Assembly (NCBI RefSeq): GCF_018129685.1
Contig: NZ_JAFCLG010000017.1
Location: 62,001-126,000 of the forward strand
Source: Bradyrhizobium manausense
GTDB lineage: Bacteria > Pseudomonadota > Alphaproteobacteria > Rhizobiales > Xanthobacteraceae
DNA: 64,000 nt
Reading direction: 5' to 3'
The notes under the pieces were generated by a model, which saw only the letters and a program-made list of their open reading frames with translations, was not told the DNA's origin and did not search any database. Below, in pieces: positions 50,432 to 61,532 of the stretch. Every line of letters begins with the position of its first letter. The stretch's first letter is position 1. The translations under genes and the position numbers were made by a program.

Positions 50432-51478
50432 CTAGCGGAAGGCGCGATCGAGATATGAATCCAGTCGTGACTGCGTCACCGCGTCAAGCGCGCTCTGCTC
50501 CGTCGGAGAGCGAACGCCTCCTCTCTGCAAGGCAGATCTCCCCAGCCCCCCAGGGACAATTGCCGCAACTGCTCGCCCGGAGGTTCCCTTTGGCGCATCC
50601 AAAGACAAACCGATAATCAGTGCGTGTTTGTCGAGGCGCGATCCGCCGGCTGTGATGCTTGCCGGACTCAGGAGCCCCCATCCGTTGCCGGCAGGCGCGA
50701 CGATGACATGAGGGGATACCGACCCGGACAGGGTCGTTGTAAACGTCAGCTGATCGGCGAACACCGTTGAATTGGACTTGTCGATTGAGAGATTCCTGAT
50801 CTCGTTCAAGTCAAAGAATGTCGAGATCAACTCGTCGATTCCGATCTTGCCCGCAATCGGATAGGCATAGTTCGGAGATCTGTAGTCCGAGCCGCAACCG
50901 CGTTGCCCGTCTTCCATGGGATAACCGATATCCCTGTTCTCCAGCAGATCCTTGGCCGTCTCGCTGACGACGAAGTGTCGGATATTCTGACGTTTGAAGT
51001 CTCCGCTCGCCGATAAACCGATGCCGGCCGATCCATTCGTTATGAACTTGACGGGGTCAGCCCCGCCGGATGCGCCATTGTCCTCCGTGATGTCGAATGA
51101 AAAATCGTAGGCGATGCCGGTCTGAACATACTTGTCGTAGATCGCCCGTTCGACGCCTTGCAATCGCGCTCTTACACCAGGCGGCCATGGGCGTCCGCGA
51201 ACTGCCCTAAGCTCTTCGATGAACGGATTCGACGGATTTTCATCGGCAAGAAGCTGGATCGCCTTGTCTTGAATGGCAAGCCGCGTTTCGCAGCGAATGT
51301 ACTGCACGAGAATTGGTGTCGGAACGCCCGTGGCTTCCTGTTGGACCGGATGGATCGAACATCCGCTCGACGCGACGGCAAGCACCGACACCAGCCACCT
51401 GATCGCTCTCCACCTATGTCCGATCACCCCAAAGCGAGCGGAGGCACGATCTCCAATTGCGTAAAAAAGCAGATGCAT
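50432..51478 (-). CDS. putative lipoprotein of unknown function
   Basis: A 348-residue protein. The N-terminal hydrophobic segment RWLVSVLAVASSGCSIHPVQ has a lipobox-like SSGC, suggesting an acylated periplasmic or outer-membrane protein. The rest contains YDFSFDITEDNGASGGADPV, NGSAGIGLSASGDFKRQNIR and TTLSGSVSPHVIVAPAG, a pattern of beta-strands. No family is recognised. The ATG at 51478 has GGGGGA upstream, which supports this start over an upstream in-frame ATG. Confidence 0.7.
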   Translation of the reverse strand: MHLLFYAIGDRASARFGVIGHRWRAIRWLVSVLAVASSGCSIHPVQQEATGVPTPILVQYIRCETRLAIQDKAIQLLADENPSNPFIEELRAVRGRPWPPGVRARLQGVERAIYDKYVQTGIAYDFSFDITEDNGASGGADPVKFITNGSAGIGLSASGDFKRQNIRHFVVSETAKDLLENRDIGYPMEDGQRGCGSDYRSPNYAYPIAGKIGIDELISTFFDLNEIRNLSIDKSNSTVFADQLTFTTTLSGSVSPHVIVAPAGNGWGLLSPASITAGGSRLDKHALIIGLSLDAPKGTSGRAVAAIVPGGLGRSALQRGGVRSPTEQSALDAVTQSRLDSYLDRAFR

Positions 51479-51678
51479 GTCGTCCCCCAACAATCTGTGT
51501 CGGGGTGAGCTGCGCGCGCGGATGAAAATCTCAGTTCGAAGTAAGTCGACCAAACGAGGAAAAGATGACCACCCCATCAGCGACGATAGCGCAGGCAATT
51601 CAACCCCAAATATGTATGCTGGACATGCTATACTTCAGGTAAGGCAAATCAATATAAAACTGCAGCCGAGTTGGCGGG

Positions 51679-52878
51679 CTATTTCGCATTATCCGTAAGA
51701 GCCTGCAGCCGCACGAGCTCCGCCTCGATATCGCGCTCCACGTCAGCCGCGCGGATTTCCAGCACGCGGTAGTCGCGCGCTTCGAGCCACGCCCGCCTTG
51801 ACGCGCGATCCGCGGCAATCGTCTCCCCCTCGCCCGGATTCACAAGCTCGATCGCGATCCGGTGCGGGAACGAGACGAAGTCCGGGATGTGGCGGCCGAC
51901 CGGGGTCTGGCGCTTGAACTGCCCAGCGAAGCGGCGGTCGCGGGTGAGCGCCTGCCAGAGCAGGCGCTCGGCGTCGGTGGGGTTGCGGCGGAGCAGACGG
52001 GCGAGCCCCCGCACCGTCGAGCCGCTGTCGGGCACACCGCCGCCCTGCCCGTGCTCGGCCAGCAGCGCACGCAGGCGCGTCGCCTGCTCACCGTCGAGCA
52101 CGCCACCCTTGGCCGGGCCCTTGCGTCCCTCGGCGATCGCCATGACCACACCGTGCAGCGTGTGCATGTCCTGCTTGGTCGGCTCCATCCGGGTGAAGAT
52201 GTTGCGCAGGTTCACCAGCATGGTGTCGCGCTTCTCGGCCGGGCGAAGGAATTCGACCCGGTCGAGCTCGCGCACAAGATTGTCGAAGAAGGCCTGCATC
52301 TGGTGCTGCGAGGCGCGCTCGGAGCGCTCGGGCATGCCGTGCGGCAACGCGCCCGCCGTCGCCTGCTTGAACCATTCATAGCCGACCAGCAGCACGGCCT
52401 GGGCGAGGTTGAGCGAGGCGAAGCCCGGATTGACCGGGAAGGTGATGATGCGGTTGGAGAGCCCGACCTCCTCGTTGGTCAGCCCCCAGCGTTCGCGGCC
52501 GAACAGGATGCCGCACCTGCCGCCGGTCGCAACGTGCCCGGCGATCTCGCGTGCTGCCGCCTCCGGCCCGACCACGGGCTTGGCCTGGTCGTGCGGGCGT
52601 GCGGTGGTGGCGAACAGCAAATCGAGGTCGGCGACCGCCTGCTCCACCGTGTCGAACAGTTCGACCTTTTCCAGAATGTGGTCGGCGCCGGCCGCGGCCC
52701 GCTGTGCCGCGATGTTCGGCCAGCCATCGCGGGGGTTGACGATGCGCAAGGCGCCAAGCGCGAAATTACCCATGGCGCGCGCGGCCATGCCGATGTTTTC
52801 GCCGAGCTGCGGCTCGACCAGGATCACGATCGGACCGTCGAGGGAAAGGCCCGCCTTGCTCTTGTCAGTCCCCGACAT
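51679..52878 (-). CDS. trmJ: TrmJ-type RNA methyltransferase fused to a DUF559 (VSR-like) domain
   Basis: A 399-residue fusion. Residues about 12-250 are a complete SpoU/TrmJ methyltransferase (VEPQLGENIGMAARAMGNF, CGILFGRERWGLTNEEV, PGFASLNLAQAV), which 2'-O-methylates tRNA position 32. Residues about 292-392 resemble DUF559, a very-short-patch-repair-like nuclease fold: RNPTDAERLLWQALT, HIPDFVSFPHRIAIELVNPG, ARDYRVLEIRAADV. Asp333 and Glu344 fit the catalytic PDF/E positions, but the usual VEVDG-QH motif has become IELVNPGEG, so cleavage may be lost. The domain could serve RNA or DNA binding. Confidence 0.88.
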   Translation of the reverse strand: MSGTDKSKAGLSLDGPIVILVEPQLGENIGMAARAMGNFALGALRIVNPRDGWPNIAAQRAAAGADHILEKVELFDTVEQAVADLDLLFATTARPHDQAKPVVGPEAAAREIAGHVATGGRCGILFGRERWGLTNEEVGLSNRIITFPVNPGFASLNLAQAVLLVGYEWFKQATAGALPHGMPERSERASQHQMQAFFDNLVRELDRVEFLRPAEKRDTMLVNLRNIFTRMEPTKQDMHTLHGVVMAIAEGRKGPAKGGVLDGEQATRLRALLAEHGQGGGVPDSGSTVRGLARLLRRNPTDAERLLWQALTRDRRFAGQFKRQTPVGRHIPDFVSFPHRIAIELVNPGEGETIAADRASRRAWLEARDYRVLEIRAADVERDIEAELVRLQALTDNAK

Positions 52879-53231
52879 GTTCGTTTCGCTTTCACACTGG
52901 TTCTCAAGGCCTTGTTCTCAAGGCTTTGGCAAGGCGCACTCAGGAATAGCCACAAGCGCCGCAATACCGGCGCGGCCCTGTCCGCCTGTCGTTTGCCTGT
53001 CCTGACGAAATTCTCAAGGGAAATAACGGGTTGGATTCGACTTTTGGATCTCTCCCGGAGCCTTAGGACGTCCCCCGCCGGACCGGCCTGTCCCGCCCCT
53101 CACCTGCGGAAGCTGGATGAGCTAAAAGTGCATAATCCCTTGGCTTTCGCCCGCCGCGTCCGGGTGCTATGACGCCGCGGATATTCACGTGGCGCGCCGC
53201 AAGCGCCGTTCCCAAGAGGGCATCCCCGATC
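52879..53231. other. intergenic region upstream of icd
   Basis: No gene is visible. This is the divergent region between the trmJ-type gene (minus strand) and icd (plus strand) and must hold promoters for both. A TCTCAAGG word occurs three times within 52899-53020 (CTCAAGGCC, CTCAAGGCT, CTCAAGGGA). A purine-rich AGAGGG lies 12 bases before the icd ATG. Confidence 0.4.
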
Positions 53232-54446
53232 ATGGCAAAAATCAAGGTATCCAATCCCGTCGTCGAGCTCGATGGCGACGAGATGACCCGGATCATCTGG
53301 CAGTACATCAAGGACAAGCTGATCAACCCGTTCCTGGATGTCGAGCTGCTCTATTTCGACCTGGGCATGGAATACCGCGACCAGACCAACGATCAGGTGA
53401 CCATCGACGCCGCCGAGGCGATCAAGAAGGTCGGCGTCGGCGTCAAGTGCGCCACCATCACCCCGGACGAGGCCCGGGTGAAGGAGTTTGGCCTCAAGCA
53501 GATGTGGAAGTCGCCGAACGGCACCATCCGCAACATCCTCGGCGGCGTGATCTTCCGCGAGCCGATCATCTGCAAGAACGTGCCGCGCCTGGTTCCCGGC
53601 TGGACCAAGCCGATCATCATCGGCCGCCACGCCTATGGCGACCAGTACCGCGCCACCGACATCAAGTTCCCGGGCAAGGGCACCCTGTCGATGAAGTTCG
53701 TCGGCGAGGACGGCACCGTGATCGAGAAGGAAGTATTCAAGGCGCCGGGCGCCGGCGTCGCCATGGAGATGTACAATCTCGACGATTCCATCATCGACTT
53801 CGCCCGCGCCTCGCTGAACTACGGCCTGCTGCGCAACTACCCGGTCTACCTGTCGACCAAGAACACCATCCTCAAGGTCTATGACGGCCGCTTCAAGGAC
53901 ATCTTCCAGGACATCTACGACCGCGAATTCAAGAAGGAATTCGAGGCCAAGGGCCTGACCTACGAGCACCGGCTGATCGACGACATGGTGGCCTCGGCGC
54001 TGAAGTGGTCCGGCGGCTATGTCTGGGCCTGCAAGAACTACGACGGCGACGTGCAGTCCGACACGGTCGCACAGGGCTACGGCTCGCTCGGCCTGATGAC
54101 CTCGGTGCTGCTCACCCCGGATGGCAAGACGGTGGAAGCCGAAGCTGCCCACGGCACCGTGACCCGCCACTACCGCGAGCACCAGAAGGGCAAGGAGACC
54201 TCGACCAATTCGATCGCGTCGATCTTCGCCTGGACCCGTGGCCTCGCCCACCGCGCCAAGCTCGACAACAACGCCGAGCTCGCCAAGTTCGCGACCACGC
54301 TGGAGAAGGTCTGCGTCGACACCGTCGAGGAAGGCTACATGACCAAGGACCTCGCGCTCCTGGTCGGCGCCGACCAGCGCTGGCTCTCGACCACCGGCTT
54401 CCTCGACAAGGTCGCCGACAACCTGGCGAAGGCGCTGGCGGCGTAA
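53232..54446 (+). CDS. icd: NADP-dependent isocitrate dehydrogenase
   Basis: TCA-cycle enzyme converting isocitrate to 2-oxoglutarate with NADPH formation. The 404-residue protein is the eukaryote-like homodimeric form found in rhizobia: ELDGDEMTRIIWQYIKDKLI, SPNGTIRNILGGVIFREPII (substrate Ser/Asn/Arg), IGRHAYGDQYRATD, YDGDVQSDTVAQGYGSLGLM (metal Asp residues) and EAAHGTVTRHYREHQKGKET, the NADP-binding loop with His and Arg. The ATG at 53232 gives the usual MAKIKVSNPVVE start. Confidence 0.98.
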   Translation: MAKIKVSNPVVELDGDEMTRIIWQYIKDKLINPFLDVELLYFDLGMEYRDQTNDQVTIDAAEAIKKVGVGVKCATITPDEARVKEFGLKQMWKSPNGTIRNILGGVIFREPIICKNVPRLVPGWTKPIIIGRHAYGDQYRATDIKFPGKGTLSMKFVGEDGTVIEKEVFKAPGAGVAMEMYNLDDSIIDFARASLNYGLLRNYPVYLSTKNTILKVYDGRFKDIFQDIYDREFKKEFEAKGLTYEHRLIDDMVASALKWSGGYVWACKNYDGDVQSDTVAQGYGSLGLMTSVLLTPDGKTVEAEAAHGTVTRHYREHQKGKETSTNSIASIFAWTRGLAHRAKLDNNAELAKFATTLEKVCVDTVEEGYMTKDLALLVGADQRWLSTTGFLDKVADNLAKALAA

Positions 54447-54487
54447 GCTGCCATCCGCATTTTCGCCCGACTGGGCCAGACGTCATC

Positions 54488-54522
54488 ACGGGCTGCGTCT
54501 TTGAGCGCGGCCCGTTGCTTTT
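54488..54522 (+). terminator. Rho-independent terminator of icd
   Basis: ACGGGC-TGCGT pairs with GCGCG-GCCCGT (11 bp, two G-T pairs) around a CTTTGA loop, followed by TGCTTTT. It lies 41 bases after the icd stop. Confidence 0.8.
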
Positions 54523-54550
54523 ATGACAGCCATTTACGGAGATGCGACCC

Positions 54551-55096
54551 ATGTCGATCAAGCTTGTCGTTCCCTGCTTGATGTTGCTTGCGGCCGCGGC
54601 TGCTCCAGCAAGGGCTGCCGAGCCGGCACCGGCCGAGGCCCCGCGCGGAGCAATTCGGCCTGTCGGCTTTCCGGAGGCCATCCAGGCCCCCGGCGAGCAA
54701 CTGGTGACGGCCCTGCACGCTGAAGGGGCGCAGATCTACGAATGCAAGACGGCGGCAGACGGCAAACTCACATGGAGCTTTCGCGAGCCGATCGCGACCC
54801 TGCTCGAGAACAGCAAGACGGTCGGCAGACACTACGCGGGCCCGAACTGGGAGTATCAGGACGGCAGCGCCGTGACCGGCAAGGTCGCCGGCACTGCTCC
54901 GGGCGAAACTGAGAACGATATTCCCTGGCTCAAGCTGGACGTCGCAGCGCGACGCGGCAATGGCCTGCTTTCAGACGTTACGACGGTTCAGCGCGTCCTC
55001 ACACATGGCGGCAAGCTCGCAGGCGCCTGCGACAAGGCCGGCGAGTTCAGAAGCGCGCCCTACTCGGCCGATTACATCTTCCTCAAGAAGAGCTGA
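54551..55096 (+). CDS. exported DUF3455 protein
   Basis: A 181-residue protein with a signal peptide (MSIKLVVPCLMLLAAAAAPA, cut near ARA). The mature part matches DUF3455: HAEGAQIYECKTAADGKLTW, FREPIATLLENSK, GRHYAGPNWEYQDGSAVTGK, WLKLDVAARRGNGLLSDVTT and ADYIFLKK. The function is unknown. The ATG at 54551 has GGAG 9 bases upstream; an ATG at 54542 would sit too close to that site. It is convergent with the channel gene. Confidence 0.85.
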   Translation: MSIKLVVPCLMLLAAAAAPARAAEPAPAEAPRGAIRPVGFPEAIQAPGEQLVTALHAEGAQIYECKTAADGKLTWSFREPIATLLENSKTVGRHYAGPNWEYQDGSAVTGKVAGTAPGETENDIPWLKLDVAARRGNGLLSDVTTVQRVLTHGGKLAGACDKAGEFRSAPYSADYIFLKKS

Positions 55097-55100
55097 CCGC

Positions 55101-56327
55101 TCAGCGATCGGTGCCCTCGCGCTCGGCCTGCGCGAGCTCGGCCGCGGCGAGATCGCCGGTCTCCTCCAGCCGCGCCTTGGCGGTCCTGTGGACGTGCGCG
55201 GCGAGAGTCGGCATCCGCTCGATCAGGGCGTGAAAATGCTGCGCGTCCAGCACCAGCAGCCGCGTCTTGCGCGTCGCCGTCACCGTGCCGCTGCGTTTGG
55301 TCTTGTGCAGCAGCGCGATCTCGCCGAAGAAGGTGCCGTCGGTGAGCCGCACCTGCTGGTTCGGCAACACGATCTCGACCTCGCCGGCGGTGATGAAATA
55401 CATCGACGAGGCGGGATCCCCTCGCCGCACCAGGATTTCGCCCTGCTCGACGGTGCGTGCCCGCAACAGCTGCATGATGTCGGCGATCTCGGACGCGGAC
55501 AGATGCGAGAACAGCGGCACCCGCGCCAGCATGCCCCAGGTGACGACGAAGTCGCGCCGCTTCACCTCTTCCGCAAAAGCCGTGGAGATGATCGCGACCG
55601 GCAGCGCGATCATGGCAAAGCCCGAGATGATGGTGAAGACCGAGATGACCTTGCCGAGCGCCGTCACCGGTACGACGTCGCCATAGCCGACGGTGCCGAG
55701 CGTCACGATCGCCCACCACATCGCGTCCGGAATGGTGCCGAGCCTGGTCGGCTGCACGTCGCGCTCGACGGCGTAGAGCAGCGAGGCGAAGGTCAACACC
55801 GCCCCGGTCAGGATGACGAGACAGCCGATCAACGCGCGCCGCTCGGCATGAACTGCCGCGAGCAACGAGCGCATCGCCGGCGAGTACCGTATCAGCTTGA
55901 AGAACGGCAGCACGCCGAGCGCGGCGAGCGTGGCGTGCCGGCCCATCATCAGCACGATCGCGGCCGGCAGGAACGCCATGAGGTCGATGATACCGAGCGC
56001 CGAGAAGGCGTAGCCGAGCCGGTCGGACAGCGCCGAGGCCTTGCGCGGTGTGTGTCCCGCCACGGTCCAGAGCCGCGCCCCATATTCCAACGCGAACACG
56101 ACGACGCAGAGAATGGTGATCGCCGAAAACAGCGTGCCGAACTCCGCGTCAAGCTCCGGCACCGAAGCCAGGACCATCGCGACGACGTCAAGCACGATGA
56201 CGCTGATGACCAGCTGGATGAAGCGCGACCCGATCGAATAGGCGAGCGGATCGTGCTCAAGCAATTCGTAGAGGCGATCCCTCAAGTTGGGATCGCGGAG
56301 GCCACGTCCTCGCGGAACGAGCCGCAT
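55101..56327 (-). CDS. cyclic-nucleotide-regulated K+ channel (MloK1-like)
   Basis: A 408-residue membrane protein with six TM helices, an S4-like voltage-sensor segment (about 140-165, FFKLIRYSPAMRSLL) and a selectivity filter TVGYGD in AIVTLGTVGYGDVVPV. A C-terminal cNMP-binding domain (about 290-385) has GEIALL in TFFGEIALLHKTKRSGTVTA, with Arg at the phosphate-binding site (KRSGTVTA). The layout equals that of the Mesorhizobium MloK1 channel (355 residues), with a longer C-terminus. It probably passes K+ across the inner membrane under cAMP control. It is convergent with the DUF3455 gene by 4 bases and only 5 bases after the alaS stop codon. Confidence 0.88.
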   Translation of the reverse strand: MRLVPRGRGLRDPNLRDRLYELLEHDPLAYSIGSRFIQLVISVIVLDVVAMVLASVPELDAEFGTLFSAITILCVVVFALEYGARLWTVAGHTPRKASALSDRLGYAFSALGIIDLMAFLPAAIVLMMGRHATLAALGVLPFFKLIRYSPAMRSLLAAVHAERRALIGCLVILTGAVLTFASLLYAVERDVQPTRLGTIPDAMWWAIVTLGTVGYGDVVPVTALGKVISVFTIISGFAMIALPVAIISTAFAEEVKRRDFVVTWGMLARVPLFSHLSASEIADIMQLLRARTVEQGEILVRRGDPASSMYFITAGEVEIVLPNQQVRLTDGTFFGEIALLHKTKRSGTVTATRKTRLLVLDAQHFHALIERMPTLAAHVHRTAKARLEETGDLAAAELAQAEREGTDR

Positions 56328-56332
56328 TGTGT

Positions 56333-59017
<2,685 letters not shown>

Positions 59018-59033
59018 CCAATCGGGTGTGCTG

Positions 59034-59124
59034 GAGCATGATCCGGAAAGGTGTGAAGCGGTTTTCCGGAAAGATCATGCTCAAACAAAGAGCTAAAGCG
59101 CGATGACTCTCAATCGCGCTTTAG
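59034..59124. repeat. Bradyrhizobium-type intergenic repeat with two hairpins
   Basis: Two adjacent inverted repeats: GAGCATGAT...ATCATGCTC (59034-59082, with CCGGAAA/TTTTCCGG inside) and a perfect 12-bp stem CTAAAGCGCGAT/ATCGCGCTTTAG with an 8-base loop (59093-59124). The joined form ATCATGCTCAAACAAAGAGC is, from memory, an abundant intergenic element in Bradyrhizobium. It lies upstream of the alaS start and of the riboswitch. Confidence 0.85.
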
Positions 59125-59327
59125 GACCCGCTTCCGTACCGTCCAAACCTTGGGATTTGGACTGTTATCTGCAGGCCAAAGCGCTTTTAGACAAGGCCAG
59201 TCTCGCTGTCCAGAAACTGTGCAGAGAGATCAAAGTGTTGCCGCAGGCGCGTAATCCCGTTGAAAGCCGGAAAGGGCGCGTTGACAGGCTTGGCTGGCCT
59301 GTGGTCTTTACCCGTCTGTATCGTACG

Positions 59328-59519
59328 GCCACGTCGGGAGAGACCGGCTTTGGATAGCCGGCGCCGAAGGAGCAACCGCCCCGGAAACTCTCAGGCAAAA
59401 GGACCGCGTGGCTTTGACGACATCTGGAAAGAGGCGCCGACGGGCAAATACCTTTTAACAAGGGTTGGCCCGGACCGCGTCCGCCGACGGGATAATACTC
59501 TCAGGCACAGCGACAGATG
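59328..59519 (+). promoter_or_regulatory. tandem glycine riboswitch
   Basis: Two glycine aptamers in a row precede gcvT. Aptamer 1 has P1 stem GCCACG/CGTGGC (59328-59333/59407-59412) and the core words GGGAGAGACC, GCCGAAGGAGCAA and ACTCTCAGGCAAAAGGAC. Aptamer 2 has P1 CATCTG/CAGATG (59421-59426/59514-59519) and GCCGACGGGATAATACTCTC, AGGCACAGCGACAGA. High glycine would switch on the glycine-cleavage operon gcvT-H-P. In this class two aptamers often bind cooperatively. Confidence 0.93.
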
Positions 59520-59538
59520 GGGCTTCGACTGGTGTCCA

Positions 59539-59556
59539 CCGGGGAATCATCCCCGG
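59539..59556 (+). promoter_or_regulatory. expression-platform hairpin before gcvT
   Basis: A 7-bp stem CCGGGGA/TCCCCGG with an ATCA loop follows the second aptamer, about 25 bases before the gcvT ATG. It has no T-run, so control at the ribosome site is more likely than transcription termination. The GAGGG just upstream of the ATG is partly outside this stem, so an alternative pairing partner would be needed. Confidence 0.5.
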
Positions 59557-59578
59557 GGAACCGCCGAGGGCCCCCGTG

Positions 59579-60727
59579 ATGTCCGTGCGTGACGACAAAG
59601 CTTCCCTGAAACGTACCCCCCTTTACGACCTGCACGTGTCGCTCGGCGGCAAGATGGTGCCTTTCGCGGGCTATGACATGCCCGTGCAGTATCCTGCGGG
59701 CGTGCTGAAAGAGCACCTTCATACCCGCAACGAGGCCGGCCTGTTCGACGTCTCCCATATGGGCCAGCTCGCGCTCCGGCCGAAGTCGGGCAAGGTCGAG
59801 GACGCCGCCCGCGCGCTGGAACGGCTGGTGCCGCAGGACATCGCGGCGATTGCGCCGGGGCGGCAGCGCTACGCCCAGTTCACCAATGAAAATGGCGGGA
59901 TCCTCGACGATTTGATGGCCGCCAATTTCGGCGATCACCTGTTCCTGGTCGTCAACGCCGCTTGCAAGGCCGACGACGAAGCGCATCTGCGCGCGAACCT
60001 CTCCGACACCTGCATCATCGATTCGCTTGAAGACCGCGCCCTGATCGCGCTGCAGGGCCCGAAGGCCGAGTCGGCGCTGGCGAAACTATGTGCGGAAGCG
60101 CCTGCCATGAAGTTCATGGACGCCGGTCCGTACGAGGTCGCCGGCATCAAGTGCTTCGTCTCGCGCTCGGGCTACACCGGCGAGGACGGTTTTGAAATCT
60201 CGGTCCCCGCCGCCGATGCGGAGCGTCTCGCCAGGACTCTCCTTGAAAACTCCGACGTGATGCCGATCGGCTTGGGTGCCCGCGACAGCCTGCGCCTGGA
60301 AGCCGGGCTCTGCCTCTACGGCCACGACATCGACACCGAGACGACGCCGGTCGAAGCCGCGCTGGAATGGTCGGTGCAGAAGAGCCGCCGCACCGGCGGC
60401 GCCCGCGCCGGCGGCTTTCCCGGCGCCGACAAGATTCTCGCCCATTTCGATCACGGCGCATCCCGCCGCCGCGTCGGCCTGCTCGCCCTCGGCCGCGCGC
60501 CGGTGCGTGAAGGCGCGCCGCTGTTTGCGGATGACGCGGGCGGCGATCCGATCGGAAGAGTCACATCGGGCGGGTTCGGCCCGAGCCTGAATGCGCCGGT
60601 CGCGATGGGCTACGTGCCGACGAGGCTGAGCGCGCTCGGCACAACTCTCTTCGCCGAGGTGCGCGGGCAATTTCTGCCGCTCACCATCGCCGCCATGCCT
60701 TTCGTGAAGAACACCTACAAACGCTGA
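59579..60727 (+). CDS. gcvT: glycine cleavage system T protein (aminomethyltransferase)
   Basis: Transfers the methylene group from the H-protein-bound intermediate to tetrahydrofolate. A 382-residue complete protein: LYDLHVSLGGKMVPFAGYDM, PVQYPAGVLKEHLHTRNEAG, LFDVSHMGQLAL, SRSGYTGEDGFEIS (folate Tyr/Glu region) and LGARDSLRLEAGLCLYGHDI. The ATG at 59579 opens MSVRDDKASLKRTPLYDLH, matching the family. It is under the glycine riboswitch. Confidence 0.97.
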   Translation: MSVRDDKASLKRTPLYDLHVSLGGKMVPFAGYDMPVQYPAGVLKEHLHTRNEAGLFDVSHMGQLALRPKSGKVEDAARALERLVPQDIAAIAPGRQRYAQFTNENGGILDDLMAANFGDHLFLVVNAACKADDEAHLRANLSDTCIIDSLEDRALIALQGPKAESALAKLCAEAPAMKFMDAGPYEVAGIKCFVSRSGYTGEDGFEISVPAADAERLARTLLENSDVMPIGLGARDSLRLEAGLCLYGHDIDTETTPVEAALEWSVQKSRRTGGARAGGFPGADKILAHFDHGASRRRVGLLALGRAPVREGAPLFADDAGGDPIGRVTSGGFGPSLNAPVAMGYVPTRLSALGTTLFAEVRGQFLPLTIAAMPFVKNTYKR

Positions 60728-60765
60728 CGCATGATGAGATCGATCACAAGTGCCGGCCCCACGGT

Positions 60766-61090
60766 CACCTCTCCCCGGAGGGGTGGTGCATCGCGTATGG
60801 ATTTCACGAGGACCGCGGGCTTGCTTCGCCTCTCCCGTTTGCGGGAGAGGCCGACGCGCTCGCAGAGCGCGGCGGGTGAGGGTTCTCACCACTCGGGGAC
60901 ACTCTCGACAACTCTCGACAATCCCAATGCGGAGACAGCCCCCACCCCAGCCCTCCCAGCGCGAGCGCAGCTCGTCGCGCCCCGCATCCGCCTTCGCCAA
61001 GGCTTCGGCGGACAAGAGCGGGAGAGGGAGCCCACTGCCGATGCCGCCGCATCGCGCATACCAGATGCGATAGCGCTGCCCCGGATGGGA
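60766..61090. repeat. mosaic palindromic repeat block between gcvT and gcvH
   Basis: The 419-base gap has no gene but several hairpins: CACCTCTCC/GGAGGGGTG at 60766-60785 (one wobble), a perfect CCTCTCCCG/CGGGAGAGG stem at 60829-60850 and a gapped CCGCC/GGCGG element at about 60988-61012, then GCGGGAGAGGGAG. The recurring CTCTCCC/GGGAGAGG words and the CGCCTTCGCCAAGGCTTCGG motif belong to a scattered Bradyrhizobium repeat known to me by recall. Its place inside the gcv operon is unusual. Confidence 0.8.
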
Positions 61091-61146
61091 GAGGTGAACC
61101 CAGCCCGCGGCTTTCAATCAAGCCTCACCACTTCAGGAAACTGACA

Positions 61147-61515
61147 ATGACCACGACGCTGTACACTTCCGACCATGAATGGCTCGCGATCGACGGCGAT
61201 GTCGCCACCGTCGGCATCACCGATTACGCGCAGTCCCAGCTCGGCGACGTCGTGTTCGTCGAGCTGCCCAAGCTCGGCCGCGTGCTGAAGAAGGCGGAAG
61301 CCGCCGCCGTCGTGGAATCGGTGAAGGCTGCTTCCGACGTCTACGCGCCGATATCAGGCGAAGTGCTCGCGACCAACCCCGACCTCGCCGCCGAGCCGGC
61401 GCTGGTGAACTCGGACGCGCAAGGCAAGGCCTGGTTCTTCAAGATCAAGATTGCCGACAAGAGCGAGCTCGGCGGCCTCATGGATGAAGCCGCCTACAAG
61501 GCACACACGGCTTGA
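61147..61515 (+). CDS. gcvH: glycine cleavage system H protein
   Basis: A 122-residue lipoyl carrier. The lipoylated Lys is in the segment VVESVKAASDVYAPISGEVL. Further family marks are YTSDHEWLAIDGDVATVGIT, DYAQSQLGDVVFVELPKLGR and AWFFKIKI. It lies 419 bases after gcvT, behind the repeat block, and 17 bases before gcvP. Confidence 0.98.
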   Translation: MTTTLYTSDHEWLAIDGDVATVGITDYAQSQLGDVVFVELPKLGRVLKKAEAAAVVESVKAASDVYAPISGEVLATNPDLAAEPALVNSDAQGKAWFFKIKIADKSELGGLMDEAAYKAHTA

Positions 61516-61532
61516 AAACGATGGAGCAAGCG

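Noticed and set aside
51862..53172. 436-residue plus-strand frame opposite the TrmJ fusion
   Set aside because: It runs through the trmJ gene and the promoter region; no motifs.
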